Positions 13,260 through 20,878 of a DNA stretch of 25,107 nt are shown piece by piece. Under the pieces are notes generated by a model. The model saw nothing but the letters and a program-made list of their open reading frames with translations, ran no database searches and was not told the origin of the DNA. The position numbers and the translations under genes were made by a program. The stretch comes from Mycolicibacterium sp. TY81 (GTDB taxonomy: Bacteria; Actinomycetota; Actinomycetes; Mycobacteriales; Mycobacteriaceae). The DNA is taken from contig NZ_AP023364.1 in NCBI RefSeq assembly GCF_018326285.1, positions 1 to 25,107 of the forward strand. Direction: 5' to 3'. Position 1 is the stretch's first letter, and the number at the start of each line of letters is the position of its first letter.

Positions 13260-14743
13260 GAGGAATTGTCAATACCTGTGGATCGGCTTGTTTCAGGCGA
13301 CCTCCGTTCCAGTTGATTCGGTCGGTGCCGAGTCCGCCGACGGGGTGATGTCGGTGGGTCGCTCGAGCAGTTTGCCTTTGTGGAAGATCGCGCCGGCCCG
13401 GACCAGAGCGACCAGGTGCGGTGCGTTGACGGCTCGCCAGCGGGCTTGCGCGGCGTCGATCAGCTTGTAAGCCATGGCCATTCCGGCGACGCGTGAACCC
13501 GGCCCCCTTGGTCACCTTGGTCCTCAAACGTACCGTGGCAAACGTTGATTCGATCGGGTTGGTAGTGCGCAGATGGACCCAGTGCTCGGCCGGGTACTTA
13601 TAGAACTCCAGCAGCACATCGGCGTCATCGACGATCTTGGCGACCGCCTTGGGGTACTTGGCGCCGTAGTCCACCTCGAACGCCTTGATCGCCACCTGCG
13701 CGTGGTCGATATCCTCGGCGTTGTAGATCTCCCGCATCGCCGCGATCGCCCCCCGGATGAGCCGACTTTGGCAGGCAGGCAAGAACATTGGCCTGCTTGT
13801 GAAACCAGCACCGCTGCTCGCCGGTGGCCGGGAACACCTCACGCACGGCCTTCCAGAACCCCCAGGGCCCCATCGCCGACGGCCAGCACCGGTGCGGTCA
13901 TCCCGCGACGTCGGCACGACCGCAACAGATCAGCCCACGACTCGGCCGACTCCCGGTACCCGTCGGTGAGCGCGACCAGCTCCTTGCGGCCGTCAGCGCG
14001 CACACCGATCATCACCAGCAAACAGAGCTTCTCCTGCTCCAGGCGCACCTTGAGATGGATGCCGTCGACCCACAGGTAGACGTAGTCGGTGCCCGACAGA
14101 TCACGGGCCTCGAAGGCCTTGGCCTCGTCCTGCCACTGCGTGGTGAGTCGGGTGATCGTCGTGGCCGACAAGCCGGCACCCGAGCCCAGGAACTGCTCCA
14201 ACGCCGGACCGAAATCACTGGTCGACAAGCCATGCAGATACAGCAACGGCAACACCTCGGTCATCTGCGGCGACTTGCGCACCCACGCCGGCAGGATCGC
14301 CGAGGAAAACCGTTGCCGCTCACCAGTGTCCGGGTCAACACGTTTGTCATTGACCCGCGGCGCGGTCACACTCACCGCGCCCGCCGCGGTGAGCACCTCG
14401 CGCTCGCGGTGATAGCCATTGCGCACCACCAGCCGGTGCCCGTTCTCATCAAGCTCACCGGCATGAGCCTCGATGTAGGCGGCGACCTCAGCCCGCAACG
14501 CTGCGGCCAGCATCTGGCGGGCACCGTCGCGGACAATCTCATCGAGCAACGACCGCGACGAGCCAGCATCCTCGTTGGATGAATCCGCATCGTGAACTAC
14601 CGTGAGCATGGGCGTACCTTCCCGAACCAGCGCGCCAACGCCGGCTCTTGATCAGACCTTCGACATTCAGATCATCCTCGGGAAGGTGCGCCCTTTCCTA
14701 CGCCGCCTCGCCGAGGCTCATCCACAGGTTCTGATCATTGCTC
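13260..14743 (-). mobile_element. IS256-family insertion sequence (element B, copy 1)
   Basis: 1,484 bp. Terminal inverted repeats at 13260-13283 and 14720-14743 agree at 19 of 24 and share the core CCTGTGGAT. Flanked by the 8-bp duplication GTCGAGCC. One transposase gene on the minus strand. Closely related in sequence and organisation to the copy at 16941-18429, but clearly diverged, so the two are not recent duplicates of one another. Confidence 0.85.
13293..14609 (-). pseudogene. IS256-family transposase (copy 1), three frameshifts
   Basis: Read from 14609 to 13293. The N-terminus (SRSLLDEIVRDGARQMLAAA) through the first catalytic Asp (YLWVDGIHLKVR) and second Asp (VLAVGDGALG) is intact. 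Three +1 C insertions, judged against copy 2, then break the frame: five C at 13859-13863 (copy 2 has four), six C at 13749-13754 (copy 2 five), and five C at 13503-13507 (copy 2 four). Together they return to the original frame, which ends TESTGTEVA. The Glu lies in TTNPIESTFATVRLRT. The gene is inactive as written. Confidence 0.85.
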
Positions 14744-14749
14744 GTCGAG

Positions 14750-14772
14750 CCTTGACAGTGACCACCCCACCG
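14750..14772. repeat. Inverted repeat flanking the IS copy, right arm
   Basis: Reverse complement of 13203-13225 at 22 of 23 positions; see that entry. Confidence 0.7.
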
Positions 14773-14855
14773 GACAACTCGCCCTTATCCGGGGCAGGGA
14801 GGATGAGAGCTGAAAAGAACTTAGCCGCAGCACTTTCCGTGCCTGCGATGGAAAA

Positions 14856-15089
14856 TCAGCGCGCCACTGCACCCAGCCCACCGGCGGGCGGCGGGAACCG
14901 GTACGCGATGATCGCCAGAGCCACTGCCACCACCACTGCGACGACCTCTTTATCAGCGCCTGGCCACGCCCGCATCACACCTACCGCGACGGCACCGGTG
15001 CCTATAAATAGGCACAACACAAGCCAGCGCCGCCAGGGAATTTCCCGGGGCCTCTTGTCCCCATCACGTCGGAATCGCTGTAATGTCAT
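14856..15089 (-). CDS. Small two-helix membrane protein, 77 aa
   Basis: ATG at 15089 with an AAAGGAGAGG ribosome site 8 bases upstream. A basic N-terminus (MTLQRFRRDGDKRPREIPWR) precedes two transmembrane helices: LVLCLFIGTGAVAVGVM (about 23-39) and VVAVVVAVALAIIAYRF (about 49-65). The first helix is preceded by positive charge, so the N-terminus is probably cytosolic. Its ATG overlaps the stop of the upstream gene (ATGA). No family is recognised. Small hairpin-like membrane proteins of this kind occur in mobile-element and toxin contexts as well as transport accessories. Confidence 0.55.
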   Translation of the reverse strand: MTLQRFRRDGDKRPREIPWRRWLVLCLFIGTGAVAVGVMRAWPGADKEVVAVVVAVALAIIAYRFPPPAGGLGAVAR

Positions 15090-15319
15090 GGGCGGAACCT
15101 CTCCTTTCGTCGTTGCTGGTGGTCGGGGAATCCATCGCGAGGCCCCTGCTGGTACCAGGGGTCTCGCCGCATAACGGGCGCAAAGCCGCCGGTCTTCGTT
15201 GCCGCGCAGTACTCATCTTGTTCTCTCCTACTGTTGGGTTTCGTGGACCAGCCTCTATTGATGCCCACACGTCGCGAAATATCCATCAACCGAGCCACAT
15301 TCGCGTGAAACTCGTTCAC
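15086..15319 (-). CDS. Hypothetical basic protein, 77 aa, coupled to membrane protein
   Basis: GTG at 15319 with a GAGGAGG ribosome site about 11 bases upstream. The product is basic and polar (NEFHANVARLMDISRRVGIN, then many Arg and Gln), without membrane segments. Its stop overlaps the ATG of the downstream membrane protein, supporting a two-gene transcript. No family is recognised; a longer alternative frame exists on the same strand, so confidence is limited. Confidence 0.4.
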   Translation of the reverse strand: MNEFHANVARLMDISRRVGINRGWSTKPNSRREQDEYCAATKTGGFAPVMRRDPWYQQGPRDGFPDHQQRRKERFRP

Positions 15320-15939
15320 CCCCGGACGTTCCTCCTCTCAGCCTGAGCTCTGCGGGGCATTCCTCTCATCTAAAACCCACCCCACCGCTTGCAGCCACGT
15401 CCCAAAACCATTTCTTCAAACCCACTTTCGGGTACCAGCTGTAGATATCGCCGACCATCGTGGACATGGTGCGTACTTAGCGCAAGCAGCAACGGCACCG
15501 CGGGACAATCAGTTTCGTAGAGGTTGCCTGCCTCCAGCCCCAGCGCATGTCGAGTTCTCACAGGCACAAGTGTGCAGCTTTCCGAACTGTCGTGGGGTGA
15601 CACGCCGTACACGAATCGGCGGAACGCTAGACCCGCTTGCCATCACACGAGACATGCCATACCCATTCCGCCACAGCACCATTCGGACTCCCCTATCGTC
15701 GCATGCGATTCTCGGTACTTGTCCGCATAAAGGAACCTTCGAGGCCACATCGTGGGCGGGCAATCGATTGAACGCAACAACCAGGCCCCGACCGCGCTCA
15801 GCGTCGACCGAGCCACACCCTGGCCCATTTCTAAAGAAACGAGCTCGATCAGATAGATCGAGTTGACTGACCTTTGACGGCGCGCCCCGCAAGCCTGTCT
15901 AGAGGTCAGGGCTGCGGGGTGTTGATCGCGCCATCTCGG
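15320..15939. other. Region without a supported gene
   Basis: Several short open frames on both strands lack ribosome sites and read as low-complexity or composition-biased protein. The only structured item is TTTCTAAAGAAACGAG at 15828-15843, similar to the resolvase site at 19440 (see findings). Confidence 0.5.
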
Positions 15940-16146
15940 TTATTCGGGGCCCATCAGATGGTTGAGCCACACCGTGGCGGCGCCGAATGCGCCACCACCC
16001 GTGAGGACCGCTGCGGCGGCCGATTTGGTGATCAAGTAAGACAGGATGCCGGCCACAACTCCGACGATGGCCGCGAACAGCAGCACGACGACGGTACGGA
16101 GGGGAATCATGCCGCCGTCGCCAGCGGCTTTCTTCGGTGTGGACAT
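15940..16146 (-). CDS. Small two-helix membrane protein, 68 aa
   Basis: ATG at 16146. A charged N-terminus (MSTPKKAAGDGGMIPLRT) precedes TVVVLLFAAIVGVVAGILSY (about 18-37) and a second helix AAAAVLTGGGAFGAATVWL (about 43-61). It resembles the 77-aa membrane protein at 14856 in size and layout, though the sequences are not obviously related. The ribosome site is weak (GAGAAA). Unknown family; possibly holin-like by shape only. Confidence 0.5.
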   Translation of the reverse strand: MSTPKKAAGDGGMIPLRTVVVLLFAAIVGVVAGILSYLITKSAAAAVLTGGGAFGAATVWLNHLMGPE

Positions 16147-16626
16147 CGGGGTTTCTCGCTTTCTCGGGTAGGTCCGGGTCTAGTACCGGGCTCATCTGCT
16201 CTGGGCGCTCGCGGCGCGGTTCACATTGAAGCGGGATGGGGTGCAAACCCGCCCCTGTCGGGGAAGTACCGACTGCACTGGCGGTTTCCGTCAGTCAGGA
16301 GCCGATCTGATTGCCCCCGGCGCCAGAGAATGGGTCAACATGCTGTGAACGGTAGGGCGATTAATCGTGGTGGAGGGCGCCGCTCCGCGAGGAATTCCCT
16401 GGTTGTGGACCCAATCGGAGTTGGAGACGTGCAGCCGCGGCCGTAGGCCGGCGCGGGGAGCTAAGGGGAATCGAACCTTGACTGCTCGCAGCGCGGACAA
16501 TCCACTACCAACCGCCGTGCTTGCGATGCGATTTCTGGCCCGTCTCAATTTTTCACGGGCGAGAAACGGCGACTCGGCCGGGTCGATACCAAGCGAACGA
16601 GCATCGCTAATTGCGATGATCGACGG
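16147..16626. other. Region without a supported gene; second tRNA 3'-end remnant
   Basis: No convincing coding region. Positions 16457-16477 are identical over 21 bases to 3182-3202 in rep, again as the antisense of a tRNA T-arm and acceptor end. The sequence then differs and one base of the T-stem is missing, so this copy is decayed. A short GC hairpin (CGGCC-GTA-GGCCG) lies just upstream, at about 16438-16450. Confidence 0.55.
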
Positions 16627-16940
16627 ATGGCGGACAAGGTGTGGCCCTTCGAAGGCCATTTCGTAGTCGGCGGCTCCGGTCTCTATGTGACGACAGGATG
16701 TTTGGGTCAGACGGTCGACTCGCACACCGCGGGTTATGACCTCACCATCGGTTTACCTCAAGTCGATAGGACGCCCGATCCGTTTCCGGCAGAGATCCGT
16801 TCACAGCTGAATGAGCCCCCCGTGCCCCGGTTAAATCTCATGCCGCCGACCTGGACGTATGGTCCCCGGAACTCGACGGAGCGCAGGGAAGAAGAACACA
16901 TGATGAACCCTGTCTGGGGCGGCGTATTGGACGACGGGAG
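16627..16940 (+). pseudogene. 5' fragment of a HEPN-motif gene split by an IS
   Basis: ATG at 16627; no clear ribosome site. Encodes MADKVWPFEGHFVVGGSGLY, then a Gly/Thr-rich segment, a Pro-rich segment with DRTPDPFPAEIRSQLNEPP, and HMMNPVWGGVLDDG up to the IS boundary at 16940. The frame continues into the IS without meaning. Removing the IS and one copy of the 9-bp duplication joins it in frame to 18439-19219 as one 364-codon gene. No family is recognised for this half. Confidence 0.7.
16932..16940. repeat. 9-bp target duplication of the IS at 16941 (left copy)
   Basis: CGACGGGAG here and at 18430-18438, abutting both ends of the element. Confidence 0.85.
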
Positions 16941-18429
16941 GAGTAATTGTCAATACCTGTGGATTGGTGTTTTTCAGGCGACCTCCGTTCCGGTCGGGGT
17001 GGCCGGGTTGTCGGCCGGTTCGGGTGGGGTGATGTCGACGGGTCGTTCGAGCAGTTTGCCTTTGTGGAACACCGCTCCGGCCCGGACCAGGGCGACCAGG
17101 TGCGGGGCGTTCACCGCCCGCCAGCGGGCTTGTGCGGCGTCAATGAGCTTGTAGGCCATGGCGATACCCGCCGCGCGGGAACCCGGCCCCTTGGTGACCT
17201 TGGTGCGCAACCGGACCGTGGCGAAGGTCGACTCGATCGGATTGGTGGTGCGCAGATGTACCCAGTGCTCGGCGGGATAGTGGTAGAACTCCAGCAGCAC
17301 ATCGAGGTCGTCAACGATCTTGGCCACGGCCTTGGGGAACTTGGCGCCGTAGTCCAGTTCGAAGGCTTTGACCGCGACCTGCGCGTGGTCGATGTCCTCG
17401 GCGCCCGCGATTTCCCGCATCGCCGCGATCGCCCCCGGATGCGCCGACTTCGGTAGTGCGGCAAGGACATTGGCCTGCTTGTGAAACCAGCACCGCTGCT
17501 CACGGGTATCGGGGAACACCTCACGGACCGCTTTCCAGAACCCCAGAGCACCGTCCCCGACCGCGAGCACCGGGGCGCGCATGCCACGGCGCCGGCAGTC
17601 CCGCAGCAGATCCGCCCACGAGTCCGCTGATTCGCGGTACCCGTCGGTCAGCGCGACCAGTTCCTTGCGGCCGTCGGCGCGCACCCCCAGCATCACCAGC
17701 AGGCACAGTTTGTCCTGCTCCAGGCGGACCTTGAGATGGATGCCGTCCACCCACAGGTACACATAATCGGTGCCCGACAGGTCCCGGCGGCCGAACGCGG
17801 CGGCCTCGTCCTGCCACTGCGCGGTCAGTCGGGTGATCGCCGGAGCCGAGAGCCCCGCCCCCCGAGCCGAGGAACTGCTCCAACGCCGGACCGAAGTCGC
17901 TGCTGGACAGGCCATGCAGGTACAGCAACGGCAGCACCTCGGCCATCTGCGGGGACTTACGCGCCCACGCCGGCAGTATCTTCGACGAGAATCGTTGCCG
18001 CTCACCGGTTTCCGGATCGACCCGTTTGTCGTTGACCCGCGGCGCCTTCACCTCGATCGCCCCAGCGCCGGTGAGCACCTCCCGGACGTTGTGGTGGCCG
18101 TTGCGGACCACCAGCCGGTGCCCATTCTCGTCGACCTGATCGACGAACTGGTCGACATAGGCGGCGACCTCGGCCTGCAAAGCGGCGGCCAGCATCTGCC
18201 GGGCACCGTCGCGGACAATCTCATCCAACAACGACCGACCGGCACCGCTGCGGGTGTCGTTGGCCTGCGCGACATCGTGAACTACGGTGAGCACGGGCGT
18301 GCCTTCCCAACCAGCGCGCCAACGCCGGTCTTGATCAGAAACGAACTGGACTTGTGATCATCCCCGGGAAGGCGCGCCCACATTCACGCCGCCCTACCAA
18401 GGCTCATCCACAGGTTCTGATCATTGCTC
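16941..18429 (-). mobile_element. IS256-family insertion sequence (element B, copy 2)
   Basis: 1,489 bp, flanked by the 9-bp duplication CGACGGGAG. Ends at 16941-16964 and 18406-18429 are inverted repeats sharing CCTGTGGAT, the same ends as copy 1. One transposase on the minus strand. Intact duplications show direct transposition into the HEPN-motif gene. Confidence 0.88.
16974..18294 (-). pseudogene. IS256-family transposase (copy 2), one frameshift
   Basis: Read from 18294 to 16974, about 440 codons after one correction. The N-terminus SLLDEIVRDGARQMLAAALQ and the region ending EQFLGSG are in the first frame; a run of six C at 17858-17863 (five expected from the protein) shifts it. The rest is intact: GTDYVYLWVDGIHLKVRLEQ with the first Asp, LAVGDGALGFW with the second, and RTTNPIESTFATVRLRT with the Glu, ending PTGTEVA. 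A single +1 event separates this copy from full function, so it may be recently damaged or a miscalled run. Confidence 0.85.
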
Positions 18430-18438
18430 CGACGGGAG

Positions 18439-19219
18439 CGCAAAAGTTGTTTATCCCGAGACCGCGCGAGACAGCGCCGTGGTCCTCCGCTGTCGATTCG
18501 CTACGACGTTAACTACGGCCGACGACGAAGAGTTCGAGGCGGCCGCCCAGAGGTTCCTTGGTGAGCTCGACGATTATTGGACGCGGTTCACGTCATGGGT
18601 TGGGATTCTTACCGGGCAAGACTTCGTTGGTCTCGGTGGAGACTCAGGCGGCCTTACTCGCACGCGCCCGCTGTTCACGTGGACGGGTGACGAGGATGAC
18701 CAGCGGGTGGACATGAGATGGCGCTATTTTCCGCCGCCGATTGGGGGGATTCCGCAACGCCAGCTGCGGTTGGACGAGCTGCAGACGTGCGCGTCGATCG
18801 CTGGCAACCAAGCACCTCCGGCCGAGTGGCTCCTTATTCGCGACACGCGCTCGCTCTTGCGTGCAGGTCAGAACCGCCGCGCGATTATTGACGCGGGGAC
18901 AGCCGCAGAGGTTGCGATGACGACGCTGATTGACCGGTATCTCGTTGCCGACGGTGTTACCGAACCGGTAAGGAAGGCATTGGCGGACAAGTACCGGGCG
19001 CTCGAAGGTCGCGAATCGTTGATACGGATATTGAGGCCGGGCGTTCTGTCAGACCAGATGAAGCGGGATCTGATCTACCCGCGGAACCGGGCAACTCATG
19101 CTGGCCGTGAATACACAGCCACGGAGGCGGAGGCCGCAGTCGAAATGGCAACCACGATCGTCGAAGCGGCGCACCCGTTCGCGGGCCTGCTGTCTCAGGG
19201 CGGTCAGGCTGCAAGCTAA
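18439..19219 (+). pseudogene. 3' fragment of the IS-split gene with a HEPN-like motif
   Basis: The downstream part continues in frame from the target duplication (SAKVVYPETARDSAVVLRCR); a GTG at 18479 could allow a shortened 246-aa product. Sequence includes DDYWTRFTSWVGILTGQDFV, FTWTGDEDDQRVDMRWRYFP and a helical C-terminal region (about the last 130 residues). It contains RNRATH, an exact R-x4-H match, in a helical setting (PRNRATHAGREYTATEAEAA). This motif defines the catalytic site of HEPN RNases, common in toxin and abortive-infection systems. The N-terminal portion has no recognised family. Whether the truncated gene is expressed is unknown. Confidence 0.65.
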
Positions 19220-19415
19220 ACCCGTTCTTCGGACGATCCGCCGCCGAAGGCTGGTTGCCGGGTCCAGGATATTGACGACTACAGCGATGCCGCATGACAG
19301 TCTTGCCGGTTCCGTACGACGCTCAATCGTCCTTAGTGCGTGACTATCTCGAATTGCCGGGCGGTGCTGTCGACGCGGGTGAGCCACCACCTTCAGCATG
19401 CGCACGGGAAATGCC

Positions 19416-19440
19416 GGGCCGGAGCGCAATCCTCCGGCCC
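19416..19440. terminator. GC hairpin abutting the res site
   Basis: GGGCCGGAG-CGCAATC-CTCCGGCCC, perfect 9-bp stem, 7-nt loop. Possible terminator for the upstream gene; its last base is the first base of the resolvase site I. Confidence 0.55.
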
Positions 19441-19573
19441 TGTCTCGTTTCTAGAGAAACGAGACAGTCCGCCTGGTCTCCCCTCCCCCGCCTATTGGCC
19501 CAGGTCGCGGTGTCTCATTTCCTGTCTCACACCGCGTGTCTCGAATCCCCGCTGTCGGTGGGTGGTGAGACAG
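19440..19573. other. res-like recombination site and resolvase promoter region
   Basis: Site I is a 28-bp inverted repeat at 19440-19467: CTGTCTCGTTTCT, two central bases AG, then the exact reverse complement. The motif TGTCTC recurs at 19511, 19523 and 19537, and in inverted form (GAGACA) at 19567. Six half sites in about 130 bp, directly before a serine recombinase gene, match the three-dimer organisation of Tn3-type res sites. Binding is inferred from arrangement. Confidence 0.7.
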
Positions 19574-19580
19574 TGCCGAT

Positions 19581-20141
19581 ATGGCATCGATCCTCGGGTA
19601 CGCCCGCGTCAGCACCATCGGCCAGGATCTCGACACGCAACTGGCCTCCCTGGCGGCCGCCGGCGTCGACGCCGGCCGGGTCTACACCGACAAACTCTCC
19701 GGCGCCGCCAACACCACCCGTCCCGGCCTGGCCGCCCTCCTGGACTACGCCCGTGACGGTGACACCGTCGTCGTCACCGCGATCGACCGACTTGGCCGCT
19801 CCGCCGCCGAAGTCACGCGCACCATCGCCGATCTTGGACAGCGCGGAATTCTGTTGCGCGCCTTACGGGAAGGCATCGACACCGCCACTCCAACCGGCCG
19901 CGCTGTCGCCGGCATCATGGCCACCCTTGCTGAACTCGAACTCGAGCTCGGCAAGGAGCGCCGCGCCGCTGCACGCGAGTCACGCCGAGCACGCGACCTC
20001 CCGGCCACCAAACCCCACAAGCTCACTGCCGACCGACAGGAACAACTCCGCCGACTCGCTGCCACCGGCGAGCCAGTCGCTGAACTCGCCGCAGCTTTCG
20101 GCATAGGCCGCGCGACCGCTTATCGATACCTCTCGGAATAG
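19581..20141 (+). CDS. Serine recombinase (resolvase/invertase family), 186 aa
   Basis: Catalyses site-specific recombination through a serine nucleophile. The N-terminal catalytic domain has YARVSTIGQD with Ser11 as nucleophile and Arg9, and DRLGRS at residues 69-74; the E-helix region (ATPTGRAVAGIMATLAELEL) follows. The C-terminal HTH (PVAELAAAFGIGRATAYRYL) is a Hin/resolvase-type DNA-binding domain. Length is normal for small resolvases. It starts at ATG 19581 with no ribosome site, within 8 bp of a cluster of res-like half sites, so its own site likely overlaps its promoter. Likely role: plasmid dimer resolution or remnant of a Tn3-like transposon; no tnpA of that class is in the window. 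Confidence 0.88.
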   Translation: MASILGYARVSTIGQDLDTQLASLAAAGVDAGRVYTDKLSGAANTTRPGLAALLDYARDGDTVVVTAIDRLGRSAAEVTRTIADLGQRGILLRALREGIDTATPTGRAVAGIMATLAELELELGKERRAAARESRRARDLPATKPHKLTADRQEQLRRLAATGEPVAELAAAFGIGRATAYRYLSE

Positions 20142-20452
20142 GGCTTGAACAGCGGTTTCGCGTGAACCGGGCAAGGCGTGAATCTTTCCTGGCCACATCT
20201 GACTGGATCGTTCGTTGCCCACGCATATACCTACCGGCAGTGAGCACCACCCACCACCTATCTCGTCTCGGCGTCAGCGGCCGTCCCTGGTTCCAGCTCG
20301 GCGATGTGTTCGGGATGTCCGAGTTGTGTGCGATCGAAAACTGCGTAGCGCGGCGGACCCCCGGCTTTAGCCGTGGGGGTGAGCGCATCAAATCGGTTGG
20401 TGTGGTGACCACGGCTGCCGGGCTTGGCGTGTGTCGCTGTGGATAGATAGCG
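20142..20452. other. Region between resolvase and IS200/IS605 genes
   Basis: No supported gene. Contains a hairpin at 20358-20379 almost identical to the TnpB-side end of the IS (see the next entry), and GTGGT-G-ACCAC at about 20402-20412, which may be the true left-end hairpin. Confidence 0.45.
20358..20391 (+). repeat. Hairpin resembling the right end of the IS605-type element
   Basis: CCCCCGGCTTTAGCCGTGGGG followed by a short linker and TCAA. Compared with the right end at 22142-22172 it matches in the hairpin and in the terminal TCAA. It is either the left-end structure or a leftover right end of an earlier insertion. Confidence 0.6.
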
Positions 20453-20875
20453 GTGCGCTGTCTAGCATTGTCGGTTGTGGGTGTTACGTTGCGGACGAAC
20501 GCGAATATCGCCTTCCAGTGCGCGTATCACGTGGTGTGGTGCCCGAAATACCGCCGCAAGGTGATCGGTGGCCGGATGGAAGTCCGGCTCAAGGAGATCA
20601 TCGCCGAGGTGATCACCGAGAAGGAGGCGTGGTTGATCGAGATGGAAACCATGCCTGATCACGTGCACCTGCTGGTAGAGGTGGATCCGCAGTTCGGGGT
20701 TCACCGCCTAGTGAAAGCAATCAAGGGACGTTCGTCGCGGGTGCTGCGCGAAGAGTTCCCGTGGCTGAAATCGAAGCTGCCATCGTTGTGGACCAACTCC
20801 TACTTTGTCGCAACCGTAGGCGGTGCGCCGTTGTCGGTGATCAAACGCTACGTCGAGACTCAGAAAGAGCGCTGA
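20453..20875 (+). CDS. tnpA: IS200/IS605 TnpA, Y1 HUH transposase, about 140 aa
   Basis: Single-strand transposase. The HUH pair is H70 and H72 in MPDHVHLLVEVDP, and the catalytic tyrosine is Y133 in IKRYVETQ. The fold-defining strands start at VTLRTNANIAFQCAYHVVWC with PKYRRK. Length is typical. GTG 20453 and GTG 20477 are both possible starts; homology to the start of the core (VGVTLRTN) slightly favours 20477. Three bases separate it from tnpB, so the two are likely co-transcribed. Confidence 0.88.
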   Translation: MRCLALSVVGVTLRTNANIAFQCAYHVVWCPKYRRKVIGGRMEVRLKEIIAEVITEKEAWLIEMETMPDHVHLLVEVDPQFGVHRLVKAIKGRSSRVLREEFPWLKSKLPSLWTNSYFVATVGGAPLSVIKRYVETQKER

Positions 20876-20878
20876 ATA

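Noticed and set aside
15509..15892. 127-residue minus-strand frame in the gene-poor region
   Set aside because: No ribosome site, irregular composition and overlapping open frames on both strands; not enough to call a gene.
13260..18429. Composite transposon formed by the two related IS copies
   Set aside because: Each copy has its own distinct target duplication (GTCGAGCC and CGACGGGAG), which shows two separate insertions and not movement as one unit.
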